A stretch of DNA of 64,000 bases, taken from Rhizoctonia solani. Its lineage: Eukaryota > Basidiomycota > Agaricomycetes > Cantharellales > Ceratobasidiaceae. The stretch spans positions 1,798,001 through 1,862,000 of the forward strand of contig NC_057370.1 in the NCBI RefSeq assembly GCF_016906535.1. The letters are read 5' to 3'. This document shows, piece after piece, positions 11,189 to 23,468 of this stretch (position 1 is its first letter; every line of letters starts with the position of its first letter). Under the pieces are notes generated by a model. That model saw only the letters and a list, made by a program, of their open reading frames with translations, made no database searches and was not told where the DNA came from. A program made the position numbers and the translations under genes.

Positions 11189-13055
11189 AGGAAGCTCCGA
11201 ACGCACCGCACATCGACTTTCCTCGACTTGGCTGCTAAATCAGTCTCCGGTGCTCATTATCACTCTCATCTTGCACGCTCCCAAGATCATGGTCTGATTC
11301 TATCGCCAGTCGAACGTGACACCATCTTCGCTCTATCAACTCCTCCCGGAAAAGGTGCTGTTGCAGTCATACGCATTTCTGGATCTCGAAGCTCCGAGTT
11401 GTATTTCAAGTTACTCCGGCCGACCACTGCAGCTGCACACAAACCTAGCATACAGCCATGGAAGTTCAAGCGATACCACCTCGTCGACCCAGGGACCGAG
11501 GAAATTCTTGACGATGTGCTTGCTGTATTTTTCCGTAGTAAGTGCGCGTTTTGCACATACCTCAGTCGAGCTTCAAGTAGCCGAATCATCCTATAGGTCC
11601 GCGCAGCTTTACTACCGAGGACTCGCTAGAATTACATATGCACTCGAGCCGTGCGGTTATCTCCGCAGCGCTCCGTGTCCTGGCTGCACAGCCTGGTTGT
11701 CGTCTGGCGGAGCCCGGTGAATTCACTCGTCGAGCACTACTGGCAGGGCGAATTGACCTCACCCAGGCCGAAGGGCTTGCAGATCTCATTAATGCCGAAA
11801 CGGAAGCACAACGTAAAGGTGCAATCCGAGTCGCAGAGGTACGTCTAGATATATCTCGTGTATTCTTGAGGATATAGTTATCATTTGGGTATAGTAGGGT
11901 AACTCTCGCCGTCGATTTGAATCTATCCGTAATGAGATTATCAGATGTCGCACACTAGCGGAGGCCATAATCGACTTTGGAGAAGGAGAAGAAATCGAGG
12001 ACGGCGTGTGGGCGCAACGTGAGTATACACACATATACCATTGGCACTCGCTAAAACTTCGTCCAGTTATCGAACAAACAACCAGTCTCGTGACATTGAT
12101 TCGTTCACACCTGGACGACAACCGACGTGGTGAAATCCTACGTTCAGGAGTTAAGCTGGCGATATTTGGAGCCCCGAATGCGGGTAAAAGCAGCCTGTTG
12201 AACTACTTGGGTATGTCCACATGCCCAAGTTCCCGGATCAATATCTACATTGTCACATTATAGCCGCTCGGCCTGCTGCTATTGTAACACCAATCGCCGG
12301 CACTACTCGAGACGTCTTGGAGGTTTCGCTTGATATCGGTGGAATACCTGTTCGAGTATCAGATACAGCAGGTTTGCGGCACCTTCTCAACAGAAACGAC
12401 GATTCCAATATTGTGGAGCAAATAGGAATCGAGCGGGCCAAGCAAGCTGTGGAGGAAGCCGATATTCGTCTATGTGTTGTATCACTTGAAGAACTCTCGT
12501 CCGCCGGGATCGACGGCGAGGTGTCTGCTCTGCTCACACCTGATGCCATAATATTGTTCAACAAACTTGACAGAGCCGGACCGGAGGATCTGGGGAGGTG
12601 CCGTCTAATCTTTCCTAATCACCGTGTGTGGATTGGGAGCGTCACCAAAGACACCGGAATGGTGTCATTTATCGAAGGAATAGCCGGTCTATTAAAAGAA
12701 AAGTACGTCAATTGTCAATTTATATAATGTCGCGTAACTGAAGCATGGCACCGAACCTTGATTTTGTAGATTCGAGAACGACAACTCGAACGAGGAGCCC
12801 CTCATTACTCACGCCCGTCATCGCACTCACTTGGAAGCTGCAGTGAAGTATCTCGAGGCGTCACTCGCTTATGGTGAGCCAACTTTATCGTCAATTGAGT
12901 TTAGCTCGCTTAATCAGCATTTAGGCCCAGACGGTTTGGTGTTTGCAGCTGAGGAGCTACGTTATGCGAGCCAGGAGCTTGGCAAGGTCACCGGAGACAT
13001 AGGAATTGAAGACATCCTCGATGTATTGTTCAGCAAATTCTGCATTGGGAAATAA
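11189..13055 (+). CDS. MSS1: Mitochondrial tRNA modification GTPase MSS1/MnmE (5' exon unresolved)
   Basis: The open part begins [15 protein letters not shown] after an acceptor at 11188; this basic, Ser/Thr-rich stretch looks like a mitochondrial presequence, but the initiating ATG lies in an upstream exon that I could not fix. Then comes the TrmE N-domain ([32 protein letters not shown]), a helical domain, and the inserted G domain: GAPNAGKSS (P-loop), GTTRD (G2), DTAG (G3), NKLD (G4). The C-terminus ends FCIGK, whose Cys is conserved and catalytically important in MnmE. With Mto1/GidA the protein modifies wobble U34 of mitochondrial tRNAs. Introns split the gene at about 11537-11596, 11839-11894, 12018-12064, 12210-12263 and 12703-12769. 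Confidence 0.9.
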
Positions 13056-13225
13056 AAGTCGATGCCAATGAATTCGAAATTCCCGCCGGCTGTTTGTGCA
13101 AGTGAGTGTATGCCCCTATCACGGCCTATTGAGTCTCTTTGGACTACGACTATCGACCTATCGAAGTCTTGCTCATAGTCAATCGTTTCGTACTCACTGT
13201 CCTTCTTCGTACTCGGACTTTCGAA

Positions 13226-16200
13226 ATGTTTCGCACCATGCGGCTTCTGGTCGCATATGTGCTGTTATTCCTGGTCCTTGGCCAACTCTGTCTTGCTGCA
13301 CCAGTTGTCGCCACTCCCGCCTTCCTTAACATCATCCGTCGCGCCGAATCTGTTATTGTCAATCGCCCTGCTACCGTACAGAATGTCCCTGTTGCACAGC
13401 TTCACGTACCATATGCGTTCCAATTGGATCCAAAGACGTTTCTGGTGGTCAACTCGGATTCAGGGGTTATTTCGAAAACTCAAACCAAAGTCGCTTGGGA
13501 TCGCGACTCGAATGCTCCTACTTGGCTCAGTTTTGACCCGGATAAACTTATTTTCAGTGGCACCCCCGACTCCGTCCCGGACCGTCCAATTCGTCTTCGG
13601 TTGGTAGCTACGGCGCCTGAAAGTGGAGACCAAAACGACACAGCCTTTGACCTCCACATTTCCGACTCTGCTTCTCCCAATCTTATCAACACTTTGGAGT
13701 CCCAACAGAATCATGAACTCATTCGCCTAGATAACGCATCATCCCGTGCTGCGTTCTCGGTTCAGTTTCAAGCTTTCTGTAGTGGATCCACTAAGGATTC
13801 CACTCTTTACTACAACGCATATCATCCGTCCAATATTACTCTCGACCCGCTCTCACGATGGCTCAAGTTTGACAACAACTCCCTCACGTTTTCTGGAATC
13901 GCTCCTATGGAACCGACTGCGACCGACGTTGTAGTTCGTTGCTCCAATGTGTTTGGAGCAGGAGGGCCAGAGCAACGAATGAGCTTCGAGATTGATAAGT
14001 ATATTCTCGAATTGGAGGACCCAGTTCTTCCGTTCCAGTTCACCCCTGGGCGCATGTTCACATATAATTTCCATTGGCTCTGGCACCAACTCTATCTCAA
14101 CGGGGAGTTCTTTGCCCAGGCCTTCAACCATATGCGGTTCTCGAATGACTCTCAAGACGTACCAGGTTTGGATGTCAAGAATAGTGACGATATAGGAATT
14201 TCTTTTGCACTTGATGATTATCCTTGGCTGTCTTTTGATAGGTATGTGGTTATACATCTGGTATCGTTCATTAATGACATTCTGTATGTAGAGTCAATCA
14301 AACCATATACGGCATACCACCGATTATGCCGGTACTACCTGATTTTCCCCCTATATCTCTTAATATTACGTGCCGTGGACGTGAAATAAACACCGATATA
14401 TACGTTACCTCTTTGGCATCTTCGGCCTGGAACCCAAGCCCCCGCCCAGCATCTATCACCATCCGTCCTGGTGTCTCGTTCACCTACGACTTCACCTTGG
14501 AGCTCATGGATTCGGTTGCATCTAATCCCGACTGGGATGTCTTTGTTCGCTTCGACGACCCGTTTGACCAGACTTCTTGGCTCCGATTCGACCCTACAAC
14601 GCGTGTTTTATCTGGAACTGTCCCGATTGACAGCCCTCCCCGAGAGATTACAGTCCTAGCTACAAGTAATGCTTGGGGATTCAACACTACTACATCATAT
14701 TTGGTTATTGTCGACAATCCAACTTACGCTCCGCCCGCTCCCAGGATCGTTTGGAATCAAACCACGATCGCTCTTCTGGTTTCGCTCATTATTGTCGTCC
14801 TTTTCGTAGTAATGGCCGTATGCATTTGCTATGGTCTACGAGAGGGTTGCCTTGTTTCTTACCCTACGCTCATCGAATATTACCGTGGTTCACGCCCGTC
14901 GAGTCAAACCCTTGTTGGCGATGACTGTGAATGTACTATTGGTTGTTGTAGTGCTCTCGAATCTGGAAGCAAATCGGGAGATAGTCGACCTCACACTGAG
15001 AAGGCAGCCAAGGAAGAGACGCATACGGCCTCCCACGATGTTCGTGAACAGTGCGACTTCCGTGACCTTACTCAAATGAATGCTACCCATAACCCTTTTG
15101 ACTCTTCGGCAGTTCTCAGGTCCGAAATTGTCCCAGTCGATTGCTCTAGCCCCTCGGCCATTTCTTCGCCGCCCAAGCCCGGTTGAATTCACACATTACC
15201 AAGCCTCAAGCAAAGCCAGTCCCAGAGCACGGTCGCAAGAACCTTATCTTCAAGAAGCGGGCGCTGTTTAGAAAAGGCAATAGGAAGAACACAAATAACC
15301 GGAAATCGCCCACTGTTGTATCCACTACAAAACCCGAGGCTGTACCATTTACTCCTCTGTGGAATGGTCATATTTATCAGACGCCGGAGCTTCTGGCTGC
15401 AGATGAGCGCAATTGGCAAGTACGTCGGCAAGAACGCAAAGCCCGCCTCAAGCAGGAATATCTTGCGCATAAACAAGCCGAGAATACCGGCATAGAGGTT
15501 GGTTCTTCTGACTCGTAATGTCCTCTTTACTCACGGTTATTATTAGGAACGCGCGGATACGCCGGAAGAAAAACACGACACCTCTAATCTCGATGTACCT
15601 CGCCGCTTTGGGATTTTTGAGCGACTCGCCGCTATGGAGGACCTTGACCGGAAAGGACCGGTTAACATGCGGGGTCAAGCTTTTCCTCTTTCACGCCTTG
15701 TAGAAGTCGGCGAGAATCGGTTCTTCGATGATACGATGCTTGACCGTTCGGAGGTGGGCTCATCAGAATTCAGTTCGCTCGCAAGCTGGGAAACCCTCTC
15801 GGAGTCATCGTTGCCAAACATGGTCCTCTGTTATGGACAACTTGGTCGCCGCAAAACGAAAGAAGATCCATTTCCTCATGGTATTCACCCGGCTGTGGAT
15901 CTATCTCTTGCGATCGGCAGGCATACGCAAGAATTTGGCGGACTTGCAAAGGATGGTTTAACCGATGAAAAGCAGTTCAATCAGATTGCTCATGGTCCAG
16001 GCTCCCGAGATACCTCAAATTATGACCTTCCTGTCTATGACGCTCGCAACAAAAAAATCCAGGAGCCCTTCCAGAAAATTAGCAATATAGGCAACGTTAG
16101 TACTACTATCGCATATTCCTCGGCCCAGTGGAAGGGGAAGGGCGTAGCTTGTGGTGAACATGGATCCCCTACTACCTCTCAGCACTCTCCGACCTTCAAG

Positions 16201-18101
16201 AAACTCGCACGCCAGCGATTTTGTGCTTCATTAGATGACAAACTCGGCTCTCCATTGTCACGTATGGCACGCACTGTAGCATACACCTCGCCATCCCCCA
16301 GATCTATTGGCTCGATGATTAGTCGTTCGAACACAAACTTACCGACAAGTGTGTCTCTGGGAGATGTATTTCTCCATCTCGGATTGAATGGGATGCAATT
16401 CTACTTCGTCCCCGCGAAAACCCAGTTCCGTTTCAAAGTTCAAGTTCCGGAAGCGGCGTTCAAGAAAAAGGACAAATCAAAATGCAGACGACCCGAGGAT
16501 GCATTGTTAGAGGCTGAGACGGATGGTCACTTCAACACCAGTATGCCAGACTGGGTCGAGTTTGATGCCTCTGCCATGGAGTTTTGGGGCCAAACACCGG
16601 ACACCAGAGAGCTGCTTCAGTATTCGATAAGGGTCGTGAGCCGCCCGACGAATAAAGTAGTCTGTCAGCTGCTGATGGTAGTTGCCCGACCACCGCTGCT
16701 TTCAGCCGCCAAAGCTTCACTAACAGATCCCGCCGAGGTGATGGATACTCCATTCCGGGGATCACCTGGCTCGCTCTATTCACTCAACAACCTCAGGACA
16801 TTAGAATCACCCCTCCAGTCGTCCCGCTCTGTTGTTGCGTCTAACTTGGGGACCAATCTTTCAGCAAGGTCTATCTCGAGCATATTTCGTTTCAACCAGG
16901 ACGGTGTCGAGGTATTTGTGATCCCAGCTGCTACCAATTTCTGCTTTGAAGTTCTAGTCCCCAAACTTGATGGAGAATCGAGTTCAGGCGAGCTAGCTCT
17001 TAGACGGACCACAGCTTCATCTTACTCGATTCAGCTGGAAGAGTGTGATGTTATCTCAATCCCTCATTGGTTACATTTCGTCCCATCTACAGTGGAGTTT
17101 TGGGGCGAAGCACCAAGCGTAGAACGGCGCTTGCACATTGTAATACAGATTATTCATAAAGAATCTGGTCAGGTTGCGAGATGCATCGCAATTGTTATCA
17201 CCAACATGGATGATGCCGCTCAACTAAGAGCACATTTTGGGTGCTCCGATTCCGGAAACGAAGGATTATCTGTGGTGGAAGAGGTTTCTAGCGTTGTTTC
17301 AAACGATATTCAAGGTGAGATTTCTTGCATAAGGACCTGGAGCTCTCGCAAACCCTTTGTTCTAGACGATGTTTCTCCTGGGATACAAACTCCTGAACGT
17401 CCTCAGAATCCGGTGCCTTCCTCCTCCAAGTATGTCCCAAGTAGCTGGCACGGGATTTTCCCTGGATCACGGCGGACTCTCGCATACACATCTCCTTCGC
17501 GTCGGAATCTTGGCCTTGGAACCCCTGGAAGTAGATCTGTTCGCCGTCTCCGGATGAGAACCCCAATGTCGGCCCGTCAGTCGGGTTGTGAGGATTACGA
17601 TAGTGTCATGTTTGAGGGTCATTCCTATTACTCGGAGTCTCTATGTGGTCCGGAGCTAACTGCCCTGGTTGGGCATACTATTCCAAGCGGTACCTTGGAT
17701 GTAATTTCTCGAGCTGCTAGTCGCCAAAGCTCAATTCGCCTGAGCGCCGACGAAAGGTCCATCTTGATCACCCCTACAACAATGGACGATGTGGACTACT
17801 ATGTGATTCCTCGGGGCGTGGATTTTCGATTTCTAATTAGCCTCCCATCGTCAAAACTACCCCCAACTCCGGATACGACCCGAGGTATGACGTATTGGTA
17901 GAACCCCAGACGAAGGATGGATGGAAGTTTCCTGAGTGGCTTCATGCCACTATCGACGAGGAATTACGTGCAGTCAAAATAATTGGCTCAACTCATGACG
18001 TTGTCGGGCACGAGGAACATACTCTGATAATTTACTCTATGGGGAACCATAAAGAAGCCAAACGGGCTCGCGTGGTTGTCGCCCTTGACGTCAATACCTA
18101 G
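13226..18101 (+). CDS. Axl2-like membrane protein with extracellular cadherin-like and large cytosolic repeat region
   Basis: The ATG at 13226 gives a signal peptide (MRLLVAYVLLFLVLGQLCLA within the first 25 residues). Cadherin-like Axl2-type modules follow, with the repeated pattern WLSFDPDKLIFSGTP / WLKFDNNSLTFSGIAP / WLRFDPTTRVLSGTVP and many N-glycosylation sites. One membrane helix is encoded at about 14761-14838 (residues about 496-520, IALLVSLIIVVLFVVMAV). A cytosolic tail of about 1,050 residues follows, with three divergent modules at about 16339-16683, 16866-17208 and 17752-18093. Introns: 14242-14291 and 15498-15546. Two -1 breaks (TT at 15183-15184, AAAA at 17853-17856) are repaired by one homopolymer base, joining what would otherwise look like three genes. 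Yeast Axl2 marks axial bud sites; a polarity role here is inference. Confidence 0.8.
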
Positions 18102-18985
18102 ATGGGGTAAAACTACTTATGCGACCGAAGTGGGCGCGGAGAATTGGAGCGGGGATCGAGTATACAAAATTTCAGAGCGAGTAATGAATGATACCCTTTA
18201 CGAGTGTTCGCATCACTTGCATCAGGGGACGTCCTCGTTTTAATTATTGGTTTGCTAGTTGTTTAATCATTGGGTCTCGATTTTCTTTTGTGATCACACT
18301 TTCTGTTCTTCTATCCCTGTATTCATTTTATTGTGTCTGATACTTCTTAATCTGGACCCCGCATACATCAACAATTTTTTGGTGTAGACCAGATAAATTA
18401 GTGTTTGTAGATGCTCACTTCCAAATCGATATATTTGCCATTGATCTCCAGCGCATAGCAAAATACGGAACCTCCATCCGTACGCCCTGACAGAGAATGT
18501 TAGATTTGTTGGAAATTTACATTGCAACACTTGAGAGCTCCAGCGCAGCTACACCCCGTTTTCGGGACTATTTACTCAAAGTCCTTTTGATGCGAATATA
18601 TGCACTGAAGCGAAGCATTTGGCCATTCATTTGAATATTTGTATGTAAATCGAGCATTCTTACAAAAGGATGTCAATAATCAGCTCCCGTACACGCGTGC
18701 AGTGGAGCGGATCGGATGGGAACACCAGAATTGTGCTCCACTGAATGTTTGAAAAAGAGGGGCGAAACGTTGACGAGTCCATCTCGGATACTTTCAACTC
18801 AAAAACACGGCAAAATGTACGGGCCGGGTCCGGCGAGAGATTGAGGTAAAACAGCTCGATTAATTATAGTAAAATATAGAAATACAAAAATGTGAGTGGA
18901 GTACGTGTTTTGTTCGATAACAATAATAAGAATGACTACAGGTGTCCATGTTGCATCAAGAGACAGATGAATCACAAGCGCAAAA
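18102..18985. other. Convergent intergenic region, no gene seen
   Basis: It holds the 3' flanks of the Axl2-like gene and the BAG gene. It is AT-rich, with no supported frame or RNA gene. Confidence 0.45.
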
Positions 18986-21142
18986 CTAAATCAACTCAAA
19001 CTCGTCGCCACTCTTCTTGTCGGCCTCTCCGATCTCGGATGCCAAGTCAATATTAAGATCAATATCCGAGTCTGAGTCCGAGTCTGGATAAATATGAACA
19101 AAAGTCGCTGAAGCTGCTTCCTTGATCGGAGAAGGTGCATTGACCTCGCTCTCGTTCTCGGACTTAGGCTGAGTAGGAGTCGACTCGACTTGGGTAGGTA
19201 TGGGGGTTTCTTCGTCCTTGGCAATAAGCTCGGGTTCGGATACGACACCGACAGAGGATATCTCGGACACAACAGGGGAGGCAGGTGAAACTTCGGTCCG
19301 GGCATTTGTTCAACGAGGGTAGACTCAGACTCAGGAGCCAAGGTCGATAACTCGTCAACCGATGATGAATCTTGCTCTGCAACCTGTTCTACCTTGAGTT
19401 GGGTGACAGTAGGTTCGGGTAGAGAACCAGGTGTGTGTGTCTCAGTCACTTCGGGCTCGGGGACAGATTCGTCCGCAGGCTCGGTGGATGACTCGGCGGG
19501 GGTGGAAGTAGATTCGGCCGAAGGTTCGGGCATGCCAGAAATGGTGGGCTCAGAGGGTTGAGGGGCGGAAATCTCTGACTCGATTGGGTCCACCGTAGCT
19601 GGCCCAGCCTGGACCTGGGTCTCGGCAGGTTGGGTTTCGACTACAAGGGTCCCAGTAGCAGGGGTCGACAGGCTGACCAGCAAATTCTCCCGGACAACCT
19701 TGACTTCGTTGTCTTCAGATTCGGGTGCCTCGGAAAGACGTGTTGCGAGCCAGGAAACAGGATCGGAGGAATCGTCGGTGGGAACGTAGGTAGAAACAGA
19801 CCCGAGCTCTATAGTACGGGGAGTGGGGTCGGCCTCCGGCTGGGAGACAGAAACAGGCTCGGGGACGAGAGTAGGTTCAGCAGGGGGAGAGATAGGCTCG
19901 ACTACGGTTGGTGCGACAGTCTCTTGTTGGCCCCTCCATGCCGCACGCTTCTTCTCTTCCAAAGTCTCCAGCTCGGCTTCAACGCTCTTTACCAAGGAAC
20001 GCCTAACATCCCGGACATGCTCATCGCCAAAGCTCTCGACGGCATCAAGCTCGGTTAAAAGATTGGTAAGAGCGTTCTCATAAGCGTGGACGGGTGCATT
20101 AGTTGGGTTGTAGAGCAGGGTAGGGGCTGAAGCAGGAGTGACTGGGCCCTTCGATGGTGCGAAAGCGAGATTCGAGGGGAAAGTGAAGCCAGAGCGGAGC
20201 GACTCGTATTTCCCTTGGAGCTGAGCGATCGAGTTCAAAGATGCATCCGAAGAGTCTGAAGCAACCGAGGGTGCAGGAGAGGACGAACGTTCGGGGACCT
20301 TAGGCGAACTGGGAGCAGATGCAGGCACACGAATAGGAATAGGAATGTCCTCGGCCTTCTTGCTGGGGGCAGGAACAGAGCTGCGGCGGATGGCCTGGGG
20401 GGTTAAGTTAGTCACAAACTCGAATAGTGGAATCGTGGGACTGCTCACATTCTTCCGTTCCAGTCGGATGATTGAGGTTCAGCGGGGGCAGCGCCGATAG
20501 CGCTTACAAGAGCTTGGAAGAACTGACGGAGCTTCTCTTCATCATCAGCTCGGGCAGCGAGGTGGCGGCGGGCTTGTTCGGCTTCGGCTTCTTCTTGGAC
20601 CTTGCGACGACGTTCTTGCTCGGCCTTGGCCTCTTCAACGCGCTTGCGATGAAGCTCGGCAACTCGCTCGGCCTGAGTACGACGCTGTTCTTCAAAGAGC
20701 GAACGGAGAAAATCTTGTTGTTGAGCCCGCTTCTGGCGTTCAATGAAAGCTGCCTGGCTTCGGCGGTGCATATGCTCCGCATAGGCATCGCAAGCATCGT
20801 TGTCCTGGAATCAAACTCGAAGATGACGTCGGATGTCGGAGGTAAGGCACGACCAAATAATTTGCGCGGGGTCTGGTAAGGGGAGCGTTGGGGAGTTCGA
20901 ACTTGGCTAACAGCAGCAAGTTGTTGTTGCAGAAGGAGCTGGGCCTCAACCTCACGCTGGTGACGCTGGCGGCGGCGGGCCTCCTCTAAGCGCTGGCGGG
21001 CTTGTGAGGCAGCACGCTCATGTTCTTCAGCGAGGGCCTGGAAGTATTGTTCCTCTACCGAAGGGCGCTCGATAGTACGTCGGGACTTGAGAGCACCAAG
21101 ACCAGAGAATGTAGCAGGCACAGGAGACGCGAACACCAACAT
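18986..21142 (-). CDS. BAG-domain protein, Hsp70 nucleotide-exchange co-chaperone
   Basis: The ATG at 21142 opens MLVFASPVPATFSGLG. A long Arg/Glu/Gln-rich coiled-coil follows (HERAASQARQRLEEARRRQ; ERQKRAQQQDFLRSLFEEQ; ERVAELHRKRVEEAKAEQE). A BAG-like helical domain then spans about residues 260-370 (SLNSIAQLQGKYESLRSGF ... YENALTNLLTELDAVES ... VKSVEAELETLEEKKRAAW), followed by a Pro/Glu/Ser/Thr-rich acidic tail ending DKKSGDEFELI. In the family the BAG domain binds the Hsp70 ATPase domain and speeds ADP release. One intron at about 20397-20450 (gtgagc...cccag). Three -1 breaks, near 19298, 20451-20455 and 20807, are each repaired by one homopolymer base. The domain call rests on the helical pattern and the YENAL...DAVES block. 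Confidence 0.78.
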
Positions 21143-21237
21143 ACTAGGCAAGTAACTAAGTGTAGTTGAAGTGGTTGGGGTGGCTATGAGTAGATGTGAG
21201 ACAAGTGAGTGGAGAGCAGTGGGGCGGGCAGTCCATC

Positions 21238-21244
21238 TTTTATA
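21238..21244 (-). promoter_or_regulatory. TATA box of the BAG gene
   Basis: The minus strand reads TATAAAA about 96 bases before the ATG at 21142. Further upstream, TTC triplets at 21314, 21324, 21335 and 21345 have roughly 10-base spacing, like a step-type heat-shock element, and CACGTG lies at 21402-21407. Confidence 0.5.
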
Positions 21245-22351
21245 GTATCTATTAGGCCACTAAGCATACGCGTCCGGGCTGACGAAACCATGCCCGACGA
21301 GCACTCGCGTCGGTTCGAGTTTGTTCGAGATCCATTCTAGCAAGTTCCGGTCAAATCGAAGCTGAATAAAAGTGTCTGACAAAGCCTGCCGCTCCGATCA
21401 TCACGTGACCATTAACCGGCCCTCTTACTCAGACCCTCTGAACCTTACTAACCTCCGCCAGCCACGTATGCTTTCTCAGCTAGTCTATTCCACGCCGTTC
21501 TAGTAAATTACGTGGCTTCTAATCAACTGCTTAAATTCAGATTAATGTAGTTTTATGTGTGATCTTATTTGTTATATGACCACGAGAAAGTGGTATGCGG
21601 GGGAACTGCCGGCTTGAGTTAGAAGCATCGCATACTGACCCTACTATGTATGAAACAAAACATATTCCGAGGTGAACGGACTGCATAAGCGTGCAAGTTG
21701 TACTTCTTGGCCGCCAATGGATCTATCAATCTCAACTGAGTGAGCTTGTATTACATGTACAGTGTAATGTATTCTTGCTCCCCACTATCATGCTCCTAGC
21801 GAGATCCATCTTACAAAAATCTCCACCCTGGGATCACTTAGTTCAAGCGGCACTTCATGCTTGGCACAAACTTTCCAGAGCCGAAAGGGTTGTATTAAAA
21901 AATCGCTTTCTTGCTCAATTTTTGACTTCAAAAAAGCTAAGCATTTAATAGAGGTGTTTGCTCGCGCAATGCTGGAGACTAGAAGATACTCAGTTGATCG
22001 TGACAAAAAATTAAGGGATAGGTTTAGATATAATAGAATATACTTGGTGACCATATGTATGAACGTACATGTCCAGTTGCAATCATGATCTCAGCTCCGG
22101 TGGCTGAAACTAGCATTGTCGGTTGGCCATAATGCTAATATATGCGCGACTTACCTTGTCCACGGTAACGTCACGATGAGTAACAACCAACCACACAAGT
22201 TCAAAGCGTTCAAAGACCACATGCATAGTATGCCAGTGCCATCATAGACAAATGAAACGAGGGACCAATTTTAACATTTTAGTATATAAAAGCGACGAGT
22301 ACTTAGAACTAAAACCCAGATAAAAACACTATGGAACTATTCCAATAGCTA
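21245..22351. other. Intergenic region upstream of BAG gene and downstream of priA-like gene
   Basis: Apart from the promoter motifs of the BAG gene, I see nothing coding. A plus-strand frame at 21691-21948 has no recognisable content. Confidence 0.4.
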
Positions 22352-23468
22352 CTAGGAAACCATACGAACTACCTCAGCATGTGAGACCTTGTTGGCTCGG
22401 CCAGTTGAGATGAAATCCCGGCTCTTCGCATGCTCATTGGGTTCACAAGCACGTCCGTCGACTGAGATCACCAAATTCGCGGCACACTTGCTTATCTGAC
22501 ACAGTCCTACAGCAACGAGTTAATTGCAGCTAGCTCACAAGAAACCGTCAATATGTACGCACCCATGAGGCAAGCAACATCCTCGACTCCTGGAATCGCA
22601 GAACAATCCACTCCGGGCTTTTGGCCAGGGAAAAATGGACTGTGCCAGCATATATATAATCAATGAACTTGAACCCACAAGTTCACCAGTAGCGAGGAGG
22701 CTTACTATGCACATCCACCGCAACTTTCCAAATCTTCCTCGACGTTTAAGCATTCCCATGCATCGGGACGGCCAAGACCCACACATTTCAGTGCCAATAG
22801 GGCAATGCGCCGAACTGAGAGCCCGCCGAGCCCAATTCGGTGTACCACGCCCGCCGCGCTTGTTCCTACCCCCAGAGATCTGATGGACCGTATACTGCGT
22901 CTTGGGGCCTTGTGATGAACATGACTGAGATACAAGAACACATTTGCCATTGCAATCTTGGTGGCCTTCTTTGCAAATGCACTGTCCATCCATCTTGATG
23001 CGATCCCTGTAGATTGATGTGGTTGAGCACATGTTTTCAAGACAGAGTATCAGGAATCATCACCGGGACAATCGAAATAGCAGAGGTCTTTGTCTGAGCA
23101 TGCTGGAATTGCATGGTCGGGATATAGGCATGTGCACTTGCCTTGGCCACTTTGAATCTATTCAGTGTTAGTTCGCCAGCAAAATATCCGGTATCAACCA
23201 AAGAAGCTTACTGCCGCCGTCAGCTTGGATATGACTTCAACTTCTCCCAGAACTTTGCTCGCGTACAAAGAGGAGTTCTCTTTAATCAATGTGCCTGTGG
23301 TACCAAGACAAGCGCAGACCTTGGCACCGACGTTTAAGACATCTAGAACACCAAGAGATATATCTATGTTTGCACATGTGTCAATAAATCTCCTGTGCGG
23401 AGTAGCCATATGACCAGCAACAAGGGAACAAAGTGCGACACAGAAAAAAGAGTGTGAAAGGAGTACAT
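22352..23468 (-). CDS. priA-like cysteine-rich secreted protein
   Basis: A signal peptide is read from the ATG at 23468 once the A run at 23444-23449 is lengthened by one (MYSFHTLFFCVALCSLVAG). Then come a region with paired Cys (KVCACLG; GKCTCLYPDHAIPACSDKD; GQCICKEGHQDCNGKCV), a block CPIGTEMCGVLGRPDAWECL continuing to DLESCGGC, then GVDCSAIPGVEDVACLMG, and the end HAEVVRMVS with TAG at 22352-22354. The pattern matches the basidiomycete priA family, first described as abundant in fruiting primordia; the biochemical role is unknown. Introns fit at about 23159-23215, 22989-23045, 22630-22707 and 22506-22563. Two more breaks near 22772 and 22778 are repaired by one extra G each (minus strand). 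Secretion is inferred from the signal peptide and the many Cys. Confidence 0.75.

Noticed and set aside
10746..11297. 183-codon plus-strand frame upstream of MSS1
   Set aside because: It has no motif and overlaps the expected CNB1/MSS1 promoter region; part may include the missing first MSS1 exon, but the frame itself is not supported.
15186..15634. Reading the Axl2-like region as two or three separate genes
   Set aside because: Adding one T at 15183-15184 and removing the 49 nt intron gives one continuous frame, with no promoter-like sequence between the parts.
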